From Caulobacteraceae bacterium UBA5005 (GTDB lineage Bacteria; Pseudomonadota; Alphaproteobacteria; Caulobacterales; Caulobacteraceae), in contig DGYN01000037.1 of assembly GCA_002398405.1 (NCBI GenBank), forward strand, positions 18,811 through 82,810: 64,000 nt of DNA. The letters are read 5' to 3'. Both the position numbers and the translations under genes were made by a program. This document shows, one piece after another, positions 24,872 to 33,805 of this stretch (within the stretch, counting starts at the first letter, position 1; every line of letters starts with the position of its first letter). Under the pieces are notes generated by a model. It saw only the letters and a list, made by a program, of their open reading frames with translations. It did not search any database and was not told the DNA's origin.

Positions 24872-25474
24872 ATGAAACTCCCATTCGATCTCCCTCACGA
24901 ACGGATCATCAATAGAGTGAATAACGCATCTCTTAAGGCCTGGGCCCGGCTGACGGAGGGAAATCCTGAGCTGGCCTCGGATATCGAGTCGATGAACGCG
25001 TTCTTTCACGTCTATAGCGCTGCGCTGCTTACCAAAGACTACGGCGCAGGACACGCTCAGATGCTCGGCGACCTTAAGGAGGGAAATACTTGGAAGGACG
25101 CCAAGATCTATCCCGAGCAGCGGCGCGATACCTACAAGGATTATTACAACAACCAGATCGGCATCCAGATGGCTGAAGGCCGTTCGAGGAGCGATCTGGA
25201 GGACGCCGCGTTGGACGCCGTCACCAATGGTTTGGCTATCGTTCGCACCCGAAAGGAAGGGGCTGACTACCGCATCCCCCTAGACATCACCGACAAGTCC
25301 AAGCCCGGCATGCTTTCGGCTGAAGCCTCGGGAGCCGCCCGCGACTATTACAGGACTTGGGGCAACGCATCAGGCCAACCCTATCAATCTGTCGATGAAC
25401 AAGAGCAGGCGCTCACGCGAGCTCCGCTTCCGCTGGGCGATCCGATTCCGGCGAGGAATAGGCCCCGCCACTAG
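24872..25474 (+). CDS. DUF6973-like protein (cassette 0, effector candidate)
   Basis: A 200-residue soluble protein without a signal. The core (about 30-120) has MNAFFHVYSAALLTKDYG, then GD near HAQMLGDLKEG, then YYNNQIGIQMAEG. This order (D-x-FxH-x-Y ... GD ... NNxxG) resembles DUF6973, a domain also found at the C-terminal ends of large secreted proteins. Enzymatic activity is unknown. The frame stays open upstream to the lipoprotein's stop (same frame), so either the start is further upstream at a rare codon or the gene is a fragment of a longer effector. GGAAAAGTGG precedes the ATG. Its neighbour is the SOS-controlled lipoprotein. Confidence 0.55.
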   Translation: MKLPFDLPHERIINRVNNASLKAWARLTEGNPELASDIESMNAFFHVYSAALLTKDYGAGHAQMLGDLKEGNTWKDAKIYPEQRRDTYKDYYNNQIGIQMAEGRSRSDLEDAALDAVTNGLAIVRTRKEGADYRIPLDITDKSKPGMLSAEASGAARDYYRTWGNASGQPYQSVDEQEQALTRAPLPLGDPIPARNRPRH

Positions 25475-25513
25475 CACTCGGAAGCCCGTCGGGACCCAGT
25501 CCGCGTCGGGTCT

Positions 25514-25702
25514 CGAATTTCCCCACATTCCTTGCGATTTTCGCCACATCCCTTCGCTTTACGTTTGCGCGCGAAGTCAGGCACAACTTCCTCAGGGTCC
25601 GGTGGTGCGCCAAGAGCGCGGCAGCCGGGCCACCCCTTCGCTCCACGACAATCCGACATTTTAACAGCGTTGTCTGACCCGTGCGGCTTTGCGCGTGGGG
25701 CG
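25514..25702. repeat. Direct repeat R1, copy B (upstream of terminase)
   Basis: The second 189-base copy of R1. It ends 51 bases before the small terminase start and contains GATTTTCGCCACAT and CGTTTGCGCGCG, motifs shared in part with repeat R2 upstream of the capsid gene. It probably includes the promoter/operator of the packaging genes. Confidence 0.85.
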
Positions 25703-25752
25703 GGCCCTCGTGCGTGAGCGCGAGGGCCAAACTTTTATCGATGGAGGCCGCC

Positions 25753-26226
25753 ATGGGCCGCGCTCGAATCTCGACCTTCACGCCGAAGGTGGGGGCCGAA
25801 ATCCTGCGGCGCATCGCCAATGGGGAGTCCCTGAACAGGATCTGCGGCCCCGACCGCAAGAAGGGCTTGCCGGAACGGATGACCGTCTACAACTGGATCA
25901 ACCGGCACCCGTCGTTCAAGGCGGCGTACCTGATGGCGCGGCTGGCCCAGGCGGACCTCTATGCCGGCGAAGTCATCGAAATCTCCGATGGGCGGGATCC
26001 TGAAGCCCTGGAGCCCAGGGACGTGCGCCGCGACCGGCTGAGGGTTGAAACCCGCCGTTGGCTGGCCGCGGTGCTGGCGCCGCACCTCTATGCCGAGAAG
26101 CTGGCCTTGAGGGGCGCGGCGCCCGAGGACGAGGCGCAACGCCAGGAGGATGAGCACGCCCGGGACGCGCGGATCGCGGCCATCATGGAACGGGCGCGGC
26201 GGCGGGCCGAGAACGATGCGAGCTGA
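25753..26226 (+). CDS. terS: Phage terminase small subunit, Sf6 type
   Basis: A 157-residue DNA-recognition subunit of the packaging motor. It has the N-terminal helix-turn-helix ILRRIANGESLNRICGPDRK and TVYNWINRHPSFKAAYLMAR, then EVIEISDGRDPEAL and RDRLRVETRRWLAAVLAPHL, the order typical of Sf6-like small terminases. GGAGG five bases upstream picks ATG 25753 over the ATG at 25741. It overlaps the large subunit gene by 11 bases. Confidence 0.85.
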   Translation: MGRARISTFTPKVGAEILRRIANGESLNRICGPDRKKGLPERMTVYNWINRHPSFKAAYLMARLAQADLYAGEVIEISDGRDPEALEPRDVRRDRLRVETRRWLAAVLAPHLYAEKLALRGAAPEDEAQRQEDEHARDARIAAIMERARRRAENDAS

Positions 26227-27715
26227 AGACGTGACCCGCTTGAAGCCTCTGCTGACAGCGGGGGAGGCGGCGGAACTGAATGGCCTGCTCTCTGAGGACC
26301 AGGTGCTGTGGCGATCGCAGCCCGGACCGCAGAGCGCCGCCCTGTTTTCGCCGGCGGAGGTCACCGGCTACGGCGGAGCGGCGGGGGGCGGAAAGACCGA
26401 CCTGTTGATTGGGGCGATGCTGACCGAGCACCGGCGCGGCATCATCTTTCGACGGGAGGGCACACAGCTTTCGGGCGTGGTCGACCGGATGGTGGAAATC
26501 CTGGGCGGGCGAAAGAACTACAATTCAAGCCAGCGTATCTGGCGTTTCGGCCTGGGCCGGCAGGTGGAGTTCGGATCGGTCCCAAACCTGGGCGACGAGG
26601 CCAAATATCAGGGCAGGCCGCACGACTTCATAGGCTTCGACGAGGCGTCCAACTTCCTGGAGGGGCAGGTGCGGTTCCTGCTGGGCTGGCTTAGGACCAC
26701 GATCCGGGGTCAGCGCTGCCGGGCGATCCTGGCGTTCAACCCGCCGACCACGGCGGAGGGGCGGTGGGTGGTTCCGTTTTTCGCGCCCTGGCTGGACCCG
26801 GGGCACCCCAACCCCGCGGCGCCGGGCGAGCTTCGCTGGTTCGCGACGGTGGACGGCAAGGAGATCGAGGTGAGCGAGGAGCCGTTCGAGCACAAGGGCG
26901 AGAGCATTACGCCGCGGTCGCGGACGTTCATCGCAAGTCACGTGGACGATAATCCGTACCTGATGGGCACCGGCTATCTGGCGACCTTGCAGGCCCTGCC
27001 CGAGCCGCTGCGCTCTCAGATGCTGAGGGGCGACTTCTCGGCCGGGATGGAGGACGATCCCTGGCAGATCATTCCCTCGCGCTGGATCGAAGAGGCGTGC
27101 GCCCGATGGCGGCCGAGGACGGCCAAGGGGGTAATGGATTCCATGGGGGTCGATGTCGCCCGCGGCGGGCGGGATGAGATGATCATCGCGCGCCGGCACG
27201 GGACCTGGTTCGACGAGCTGATCGCCTATCCGGGGATAGACACGCCGGACGGCCCCTTCGTGGCGGCGCAGGTGATGGCGGCGCGGCGGGACCTGGCGCC
27301 CGTGCACATCGACATCGTCGGCTGGGGATCGAGCCCGTTCGACTTTCTGGTCAGCAACCGCATCCAGACCGAGGGGATCAACGGCGCCGAGCGGTCGGTG
27401 GCGCGGACGGCGGACGACACCCTGTCTTTCGCCAACCGGCGGGCGGAGATGTGGTGGCGGATGCGCGAGGCCCTGGACCCGATGAACCCGCACCCGATCG
27501 CCCTGCCGCCTGACAACGGTTTGAAGGCGGACCTGGCGGCGCCGAGGTGGAAGCTGACGGTGGCGGGGGTGCAGGTGGAAGGCAAGGACGAGATGAAGAA
27601 GCGGCTGGGGCGGTCGCCGGATCGGGGGGATGCGGTGTGTATGGCGTTGATGGGGACGGTGAAGAGCGGCTCAAGCACGATCCGCAGCCACCGGCCCGCC
27701 GGATATGTTCTGTGA
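26216..27715 (+). CDS. terL: Phage terminase large subunit
   Basis: A 499-residue packaging ATPase/nuclease. Walker A is GGAAGGGKT (about 53-61), Walker B FIGFDEAS (about 137-144), coupling region ILAFNPP, and the RNase H-like nuclease begins at SMGVDVARGGRDE (about 308) with later acidic residues in RGDAVCMAL. All motor motifs are intact. The ATG at 26216 overlaps terS. It is downstream of R1-B and begins the packaging gene order. Confidence 0.93.
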   Translation: MRAEDVTRLKPLLTAGEAAELNGLLSEDQVLWRSQPGPQSAALFSPAEVTGYGGAAGGGKTDLLIGAMLTEHRRGIIFRREGTQLSGVVDRMVEILGGRKNYNSSQRIWRFGLGRQVEFGSVPNLGDEAKYQGRPHDFIGFDEASNFLEGQVRFLLGWLRTTIRGQRCRAILAFNPPTTAEGRWVVPFFAPWLDPGHPNPAAPGELRWFATVDGKEIEVSEEPFEHKGESITPRSRTFIASHVDDNPYLMGTGYLATLQALPEPLRSQMLRGDFSAGMEDDPWQIIPSRWIEEACARWRPRTAKGVMDSMGVDVARGGRDEMIIARRHGTWFDELIAYPGIDTPDGPFVAAQVMAARRDLAPVHIDIVGWGSSPFDFLVSNRIQTEGINGAERSVARTADDTLSFANRRAEMWWRMREALDPMNPHPIALPPDNGLKADLAAPRWKLTVAGVQVEGKDEMKKRLGRSPDRGDAVCMALMGTVKSGSSTIRSHRPAGYVL

Positions 27716-27745
27716 GACTGTGATTGCCCGCAGTAGCATCGGAAA

Positions 27746-28345
27746 ATGGCAGCGGTTCAGGTCGATCCCAGGAAGGTTCACGCGTTCAAGGACGCCGACG
27801 CCTTCTACGCCTGGCTCGCCAAGCATCACGACAGCGAGGACGAGGTGTGGATCAAGATCCACAAGAAGGGGTCGGGCCTTGAGACCATCACGCCGGCCGA
27901 GGCGGTCGAGGCCGTTCTGTGCTGGGGGTGGATCGATGGGGTGCGCAAGGGCCTGGATGAGACGAGTTTCCTGCAGCGCTATTCGCCAAGGACCAGGCGC
28001 AGTGTCTGGAGCAAGATCAATGTCGAGACCGTCGCGCGGCTGATCGCCGAGGGGCGGATGACTACCTTCGGGATGGCGGAGGTCGAGGCGGCCAAGGCGG
28101 ACGGGCGCTGGGACCGGGCCTATGGCGGCAGCCGGGACCTGAAGATACCGCCGGCGCTGCAGAGGGCGATCGATGCGAGCCCTAAGGCGAAGGCCATGCT
28201 GGACACGCTGTCGGCGCAGAACCGGTTCGCCCTGGCGTTTCGGATGCACAATCTGAAGACCGAGGCCGCGCGGGCCCGGAATATCGAGAAGTATGTCGCC
28301 ATGCTGGAGCGCGGCGAGACGATCTATCCGCAGAAGAAGGGGTGA
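27746..28345 (+). CDS. YdeI/OmpD-associated family protein
   Basis: A 199-residue cytoplasmic protein. VHAFKDADAFYAWLAKHHDS, EVWIKIHKKGSG, AVEAVLCWGWIDGVRKGLDE and SPRTRRSVWSKINVETVARL are the family signature, and the C-terminal YdeI/OmpD-associated helices follow. The family is annotated in databases as bacteriocin-protection-like, though its mechanism is not established. It is inserted between the terminase and the next cargo gene, 30 bases after terL, in a place where phages often carry accessory genes. Confidence 0.85.
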   Translation: MAAVQVDPRKVHAFKDADAFYAWLAKHHDSEDEVWIKIHKKGSGLETITPAEAVEAVLCWGWIDGVRKGLDETSFLQRYSPRTRRSVWSKINVETVARLIAEGRMTTFGMAEVEAAKADGRWDRAYGGSRDLKIPPALQRAIDASPKAKAMLDTLSAQNRFALAFRMHNLKTEAARARNIEKYVAMLERGETIYPQKKG

Positions 28346-28574
28346 GGGGCGCGGGCGAGGCCCGCCCCATCGCCGAGGGGGCGCCCGCGGTGCAAACTTT
28401 GCTGGGACCGGGACCCAAGCCGTAGAACCGTTCCGCCGGGGATCGGGCCGCTTCCCAATATCTTGGCGCTCGCCGCGGAAGTCTGACGCCGCCGCGCGGC
28501 GACACATCACATTTCAACGAAGCTGAACAACGGCGGCGACTTGCCTGCCGAGCCTTTGGCCAATGGAGGCTAGT

Positions 28575-30371
28575 ATGGGAAAAGGTTTGGTCGACCTCAT
28601 GGGAGACATCTCCGAGGCGGCGAGATGGATACCCAAACCCGTAAGACACAACCTTCCCGGCGGCGTCGGAACGTTCTTCAGGGTCATCGATGACAGTCCA
28701 TCTGTCCGCAAGAGGGATGCCTTGGCCGCGGCTGAAGCCGCCGACAGGCGGCCGGCCGGGAACGGAGGGGGCGCGCCGTCCCGCGTGGCCGGAGCCCCCG
28801 CGCGGCCTCCCGCCCAGGAGCCTGCGACGCCAGCACGGCCTGCGGCCCAAGGGCCGGCGCCTGCGCCCGCGAGCCATGGTCAACAGAAGCAGACGTTCGA
28901 CTGGGCCATTGGGAAGGAGGATCTTGAGTATCTCAAGAATATCGTTGTGGCAGAGCCGGCCGGTGTGGCCAGTTCCGCAATCGACACCTTGGGTACGATC
29001 GGAAATCTCCGGACGGGGATTCTGGACCTGGGCAGGAAGGCGGGGTTCGAGGATCAGATAAATAGATTTGTGCTCGCCACGGCAGGGACTCAAATTCCCT
29101 ACCTTGGAGTCGCGATGAGGGCGCCCAGCAGCCAGGACCTAAAAAACCTCGCCAAGCCTGTTCCGGTGCTCAACGAATTCACCGAATTCGCCCCTAAGAG
29201 CCCCCTCGCGGCGGAGCGCTTCACCCAGGGCAAATTGAAGGCCGACGTAGCGACCGTCTTTATCCCGGGGGTAGGTCAGGAAGCAGCCGTGACAAAGGTG
29301 GCGGCCGGGGTTTTGCCCAAGGCGGTCAGCTACGTGGCCAAACAACTGCCGGAGGCGGCTGTTGGCGCGGCCACCGGCTATGCTCAGAACGTGGCCGAAC
29401 AGCAGGCCGCCCGCAATCCGAACGTCAACGAGGGCGCTCTTGAGGCCTCCATCAAAGGCGCTGCGGAAAGCGTTATCGGGAAGATGAGCGCCGATGCATT
29501 GTTCCGGGGCGCGCGCGGCCAGAACCTTCCATCGCTTCCTAGAAAGCCGGCCGAACCCCCGCCCCCAGCCGCTGCGCCGGCCGCAGTTCCGCCCGCCCCA
29601 AGGGCGCCGCAACCCGGACCGTACGATCACGATGCCTTGAAGAGATACCACGAGAGCCTGGAGAGTATTGCGAGAGCCGAAGCCGCCGGCCGGAGAGACT
29701 TTGTGGAGATGGGGGAAACCGCGCGCGACGGTGCAGTTGCAGACCTCTCCAGCTCCGAGTGGGGTCAACTGCAGCTGGAGCTTGCCCGCCGGCCTAAGAC
29801 GATTGCTCCTCCGACGCCGGAACCTGTTCAAGTCGCGCCGGTGATCAGCCCGCCCGCCGCGCCCGCCCCGCCGCCTCTTACGCGGCAGCAGCGGTATTGG
29901 CAGGAGGACGCTCCCCGGGCGGTCGTGGGAGAGGTCATTGGCCAAGGGGTCGAGGCGATAGCAGACCTTTATCAAGCGCCGTCGTCAGGGCATGCCGCTC
30001 TTCCGGCGGCGGCGCAGACCCCGCTGCCGCCTCAAGCTCCGCCTCGACTCCAGGCTGAGAGTTTGCCACCGCCGCCAGCGGAACGCGTTAGGCAGGTTTC
30101 ACCGTTTGCACCGCCACGCCTGTTTCCCATTGGACCGGCGGAGCCGCGACCCCGACCCCAGATCGATGAGGTCGCCGAGCCCGCGCCGCCCCCGCTTCTC
30201 GTCATGGAGGCGCCTACGAGCGCATATGGTCCCGAGGTGATGCAGCAGCCGGAGGAAACCCACCAACTCCACGACGAGATCTATGGCTATACAGGCGCGC
30301 CCTACTTTTTGCCCCAAGAGCCTCTTGGGAATGATCGGCTGAAACCGCGGGGCTTGCTGTATCGTCCGTAG
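28575..30371 (+). CDS. Large Ala/Pro-rich cargo protein, unknown (cassette 1)
   Basis: A 598-residue protein without signal. GGAGG five bases upstream picks ATG 28575. Residues 1-110 are mixed and Pro-rich; 120-320 are a Gly/Ala-rich helical region (VATVFIPGVGQEAAVTKVAA, AVGAATGYAQNVAEQQ) like membrane-interacting segments of podoviral ejection proteins or pre-toxin regions; 330-600 is Pro-rich and largely disordered. It ends 26 bases before the stop of the convergent SOS-controlled lipoprotein. It could be an internal virion protein or a delivered effector; the sequence alone does not decide. Confidence 0.5.
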   Translation: MGKGLVDLMGDISEAARWIPKPVRHNLPGGVGTFFRVIDDSPSVRKRDALAAAEAADRRPAGNGGGAPSRVAGAPARPPAQEPATPARPAAQGPAPAPASHGQQKQTFDWAIGKEDLEYLKNIVVAEPAGVASSAIDTLGTIGNLRTGILDLGRKAGFEDQINRFVLATAGTQIPYLGVAMRAPSSQDLKNLAKPVPVLNEFTEFAPKSPLAAERFTQGKLKADVATVFIPGVGQEAAVTKVAAGVLPKAVSYVAKQLPEAAVGAATGYAQNVAEQQAARNPNVNEGALEASIKGAAESVIGKMSADALFRGARGQNLPSLPRKPAEPPPPAAAPAAVPPAPRAPQPGPYDHDALKRYHESLESIARAEAAGRRDFVEMGETARDGAVADLSSSEWGQLQLELARRPKTIAPPTPEPVQVAPVISPPAAPAPPPLTRQQRYWQEDAPRAVVGEVIGQGVEAIADLYQAPSSGHAALPAAAQTPLPPQAPPRLQAESLPPPPAERVRQVSPFAPPRLFPIGPAEPRPRPQIDEVAEPAPPPLLVMEAPTSAYGPEVMQQPEETHQLHDEIYGYTGAPYFLPQEPLGNDRLKPRGLLYRP

Positions 30372-30397
30372 CGCCGCTGCATTCCCAGCAGAGAGGA

Positions 30398-31165
30398 CTA
30401 ACGGGCGTCGGAATTTGGTTTGCTCTCGACTTGGCCTGATCCGGTTAGGGCGGCGATATGAGCTTCGGCATACCAAGCGGCAGCCAAATCCGGTGGCAAC
30501 TGACTTAGCCCTTCGAAAACCAAGAGGCTTACGAGGCAAGCTTTAGGCTCCGCATCCGAAGGTGTTAATCCATGCTTCCGGCCAAGCTTCCCCAGGGAGT
30601 CTTCTACCTGCTTTTTCTGCATGGGAGAGACCTTGGGGCGGATCTGAGGGGTGTGGCGGCCCGCCGCGATCGCTCGAAAGACCGATCGCTGCTGCTTGTG
30701 CCAGGCATCGACGGCTTGTGGGGATAGGGGCCGGTCTCCTAGCCATCCTGTGTCGATGAAGGTCTTGCAGGCCTCAACGTCTTCCTTCTCAAGAAGTCTC
30801 AATATGGTCACGTTGGCGTCGATGAGCCGACCCATATCCTCAGTCGGAGCATTGAGCAGCCAAGATGGATTTTTGCGAAGTTCCGCATTCACCAGTCCGG
30901 CCACGGCCTGGGCGCCCGTATCCCAGTTGCCTGTTTTGACCCGCTCGCGCGCGATGCCCGTCAACAACAGTTCCCAGGCTTCAGGAAGTGCTTCCTTGAA
31001 TGTCTTCAGGGTTACCGCGTGCTCTCCACCTTTTTGCCTAATCTCCTCCTCGACGATCACCTTGTATTTCGAGATCTGATCGGCTTCCGAGGGGGGCGAA
31101 CAGGCCGCCGCCGATGCCGCGAGGCAGGCGCTGACGGCAAGGCGAAGACAATACCGAGCGGACAT
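30398..31165 (-). CDS. SOS-controlled exported lipoprotein (cassette 1, immunity candidate)
   Basis: A 255-residue protein. The leader MSARYCLRLAVSACLAASAA ends at AAC as a probable lipobox. It shares with the minus-strand proteins at 38239 and 35250 the run MGRLIDANVTILRLLEKEDV followed by a Cys, then W..QQRSVFRAIAAGR, then a late QLPPDLAAAWYAE. GGAGG precedes the ATG and a perfect LexA box lies 35 bases upstream. It is transcribed against the phage genes and ends tail-to-tail with the 598-residue cargo gene. A periplasmic protective role is inferred. Confidence 0.65.
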   Translation of the reverse strand: MSARYCLRLAVSACLAASAAACSPPSEADQISKYKVIVEEEIRQKGGEHAVTLKTFKEALPEAWELLLTGIARERVKTGNWDTGAQAVAGLVNAELRKNPSWLLNAPTEDMGRLIDANVTILRLLEKEDVEACKTFIDTGWLGDRPLSPQAVDAWHKQQRSVFRAIAAGRHTPQIRPKVSPMQKKQVEDSLGKLGRKHGLTPSDAEPKACLVSLLVFEGLSQLPPDLAAAWYAEAHIAALTGSGQVESKPNSDAR

Positions 31166-31200
31166 TCAACCTCCGGACTGATACCGAAACCCAATCGTAC

Positions 31201-31215
31201 GTTCTTTATACGTTC
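31201..31215. promoter_or_regulatory. LexA (SOS) box
   Basis: GTTC-TTTATAC-GTTC, perfect consensus. It lies between the leftward lipoprotein (start 31165) and the rightward portal gene (start 31298), 35 bases from the former, so it most likely represses the lipoprotein promoter. Confidence 0.88.
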
Positions 31216-31297
31216 TAGCGCGGCCGAGCGTCAATCAGACCAAGGCGCAGCGCTCCGCAAGGCTCTTCGGCGAACGGAGAGCGATGGAAATCAACAG

Positions 31298-33082
31298 ATG
31301 ACCGATACGACCGAAACCGCCGGCGCCCCCGCGCCGGATCACACCGACCTGCTTGAAAAGCTCTCCGGCTGGGCGCGCGATGATGATGCGCACTGGATGG
31401 AGTGGCGGCGCAAGGCGCGGCAGTCCTATGCCTTTGTGGCCTCCGACCAGTGGAGCCGGGAGGAGCGGGCCAGGGCCGAGGAGGCCTCGCGGCTGCCGAC
31501 GACGATCAACCGGATCGGGCCGATGGTGAACGCCGTGGCCGGGGCCGAGATCATCGACCGACAGCAAGTGCAGTATGTGCCGCGCTCGATCGAGGACAGC
31601 GGGGTCAATGAGCTGCTCACCAAGGGGGCTGAGTGGATCCGCGACCTGACCAATGCCGACCGGGAGGAGAGCGACGCCTTTCGGGACGCGCTGATCTGCG
31701 GCCTGGGATTCACCGAGACGGTGATGAACTATGACGACGAGCCGCAGGGGAAGGTGGTGATCGCCCGGATCGACCCCTTCGAGATCACGCCGGACTCGAC
31801 GGCAAGGAAGCCCAACCTGACGGACGCCCGGCGGGTGCGGCGGCGGCGGACGATCGGCAAGGCGGAGTTCGAGCAGAGCTGGCCGGACGCCAGTCCCGCC
31901 GAGGAGATCGGGGCGCTGGCGCGGAATAGGCGGACGCGGTCGGGTCGGGTGGCGCGGGGCGATCTCTATGTCGACGACCGGGCGGGTGAGGACGAGGTCG
32001 TGCTGACCGAATGGCAGTGGTTCGAGCACGAGGTGGTGCACGTGTGCGAGCATCCGGAGACGGGGGAGCTGTCCGAGCTGACGCCCGAGGAACATGCGGC
32101 GATCGACCGGGAGGCCGCGGCGGCGGGGGGCGAACTGCGGTCGGTGAAGCAGAGGCGCAAGCGATACTGGCGGGCGGTGGTCTGCGGCGATCAGGTGCTG
32201 GAGCACCACGCGCTGCCCGATGGGGAGTTCACCATCAAGGCGATCACCGGCGAGCGGAACCAGAACGACGGGATCTGGCACGGGGTCGTGGAGAGCATGA
32301 AGGACCCGCAACGGTTCGCCAATCTCTTCTTCTCAATGCTGCATCACATCATCAGGACCAACGCCAAGGGCGGCATACTGGCCGAGATGGACGCCTTCGC
32401 CGACGCCCAGCGGGCGGAGGAGAGCTGGGCCAAGGCCGACGCCATCACCTGGATGAACAAGGGAGCGCTGGCCCAGGGCAAGATCCAGAACAAGCCGGCC
32501 CCGCAGGTTCCGCCGCAGCTGTCGCAGATGATGCAGTTTTCGCTGGCGGGAATCCGGGACGCGAGCGGGATCAATGAGGAGCTGCTGGGCCTGGTGTCGC
32601 GGCAGCAGGCAGGCGTGCTGGAGCACCAGAGGAAGCAGGCGGCCTACGCCATCCTGGCCAACTATTACGACAGCCTGCGGGCCTACCGGAAGGAGCAGGG
32701 GGGGCTGCTGCTCAAGTACATGCAGAAGTACCTGCCGGACGGCTATCTGGTGCGGATCGCCGGCGACGACGGGGTGGCGCGCTATGCGCCCCTGGCCAAG
32801 CAGCCGGAGACGATGAAGTTCGACGTGATCGTCGACAGCGCGCCGTCGGGTCCGAACATGAAGGAGAAGACCTGGGCCCTGATGGGCCAGATGCAGGGCG
32901 TCCTGGCGCAGGCGGGGCCGGAGGTGTGGGCGGAGTTGATCGACTATTCGCCGTTCCCCGACCGGGTGAACCGGCGGCTGAAGGAGGTCTTCCTGGAGCG
33001 GGCGATGACGGCGAAGATGGGAGCTGCGGGTCCGGCGGGCGGGATGCCTGGCGGCCCGGGTGGGTTGGGAGGCCTTGCCTAA
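31298..33082 (+). CDS. Phage portal protein, P22/podovirus type
   Basis: A 594-residue portal-ring subunit, the DNA channel of the head. The N terminus has LLEKLSGWARDDDAHWMEWR, then ASRLPTTINRIGPMVNAVAG and QQVQYVPRSI; the mid region has FGKVVIARIDPFEITPDST-like strands and IWHGVVESMKDPQRFANLF; ASGINEELLGLVSRQQAGVL leads to the crown region. Length and order fit the P22-type portal family. Its 3' end (from codon AAG 32861) is duplicated twice downstream as remnants. Its stop overlaps by four bases the stop of a convergent lipoprotein-like gene. Confidence 0.9.
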   Translation: MTDTTETAGAPAPDHTDLLEKLSGWARDDDAHWMEWRRKARQSYAFVASDQWSREERARAEEASRLPTTINRIGPMVNAVAGAEIIDRQQVQYVPRSIEDSGVNELLTKGAEWIRDLTNADREESDAFRDALICGLGFTETVMNYDDEPQGKVVIARIDPFEITPDSTARKPNLTDARRVRRRRTIGKAEFEQSWPDASPAEEIGALARNRRTRSGRVARGDLYVDDRAGEDEVVLTEWQWFEHEVVHVCEHPETGELSELTPEEHAAIDREAAAAGGELRSVKQRRKRYWRAVVCGDQVLEHHALPDGEFTIKAITGERNQNDGIWHGVVESMKDPQRFANLFFSMLHHIIRTNAKGGILAEMDAFADAQRAEESWAKADAITWMNKGALAQGKIQNKPAPQVPPQLSQMMQFSLAGIRDASGINEELLGLVSRQQAGVLEHQRKQAAYAILANYYDSLRAYRKEQGGLLLKYMQKYLPDGYLVRIAGDDGVARYAPLAKQPETMKFDVIVDSAPSGPNMKEKTWALMGQMQGVLAQAGPEVWAELIDYSPFPDRVNRRLKEVFLERAMTAKMGAAGPAGGMPGGPGGLGGLA

Positions 33083-33789
33083 GGCAGGCCGGATATTCCG
33101 TTCGCCACCAGGAGGCGAGCCGCCGCGTCCGGCTCGAGCCCGGATAGGGCGGTGAACCAGATCAGCAGATTTTTGCAGTTCTGTTCTTCGGTCACCCGGG
33201 CCTCACCCCGAGTTTTGACCAGTTCCTGCAGTAGGAAGCGGTCCTCGGGGTTGGCGGCTTGAAGCAGGAGGGCGTCGTAGTCGGCTTGGGTCGGGAGCGG
33301 CCGGCCCGTAGGGTGCGCCATGCCCAAGCGGGCCGCCTTGAGGGACCGCACAAACCAATCGCCTTCGAACGCCATACCGGCATCGCCCCGGGTTCCAAGA
33401 TGGTCGCAGTTGAAGAGAGGCCGGGGTCCGGCCGCCTTCAGCCAATCTCTGCGGGCCTTGATATAGTCGAAGAGGGCGTCGTCCGGCGCCATCCGCAGAT
33501 GCCGCGCGTAGCGGTCAAAGACATGGCCGGAGTGATACTCCAAGCTATTGTCGACGGAGCCATAAGGCGAGTACTCCGCCTTCTCGTACGTTTTCACAAA
33601 GTACTCGTAATCATCCGGAAATTCGGACTGGAGCAGGGCGCGCATGGCCTGCAACTGCGCCTGTCGCGCCGTCTCGGCCGGCTGCCGATCGGCCGAGAGC
33701 CAAAATGCGCCCCCGACGGCCGCCACAGCAATAGCGACCGCAACCAAAATCCATCCGCGCCGTGAACGCACCCGTCCCCGATCAGCCAC
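33079..33789 (-). CDS. SOS-controlled membrane-anchored protein, family A copy 1
   Basis: A 236-residue protein with a GTG start (GGAGG upstream). One N-terminal transmembrane anchor (GWILVAVAIAVAAVGGAFWL) leaves a periplasmic domain. It is a clear paralogue of the protein at 37197: shared HLRMAPDDALFDYIKARRD, FNCDHLGTRGDAG, FEGDWFVRSLKAA and ADYDALLLQA. A LexA box lies 17 bases upstream. It is convergent with the full-length portal gene, as its paralogue is with a portal remnant. Presumed periplasmic immunity or inhibitor protein; target unknown. Confidence 0.65.
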   Translation of the reverse strand: MADRGRVRSRRGWILVAVAIAVAAVGGAFWLSADRQPAETARQAQLQAMRALLQSEFPDDYEYFVKTYEKAEYSPYGSVDNSLEYHSGHVFDRYARHLRMAPDDALFDYIKARRDWLKAAGPRPLFNCDHLGTRGDAGMAFEGDWFVRSLKAARLGMAHPTGRPLPTQADYDALLLQAANPEDRFLLQELVKTRGEARVTEEQNCKNLLIWFTALSGLEPDAAARLLVANGISGLP

Positions 33790-33805
33790 AACCGTCGCCT
33801 CCGAA

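Noticed and set aside
23689..25702. R1 copies as att sites of a small mobile element
   Set aside because: No recombinase lies between them, and copy B is part of the terminase upstream region; the same duplication style recurs at other places with different phage sequences.
28182..29093. 303-residue leftward open frame
   Set aside because: Arg/Pro/Ser-rich antisense frame across YdeI and the 598-residue gene; no start signals.
31019..31297. Portal frame extended upstream to 31019
   Set aside because: The extension runs through the LexA box and antisense to the lipoprotein gene; the portal family N terminus is at 31298.
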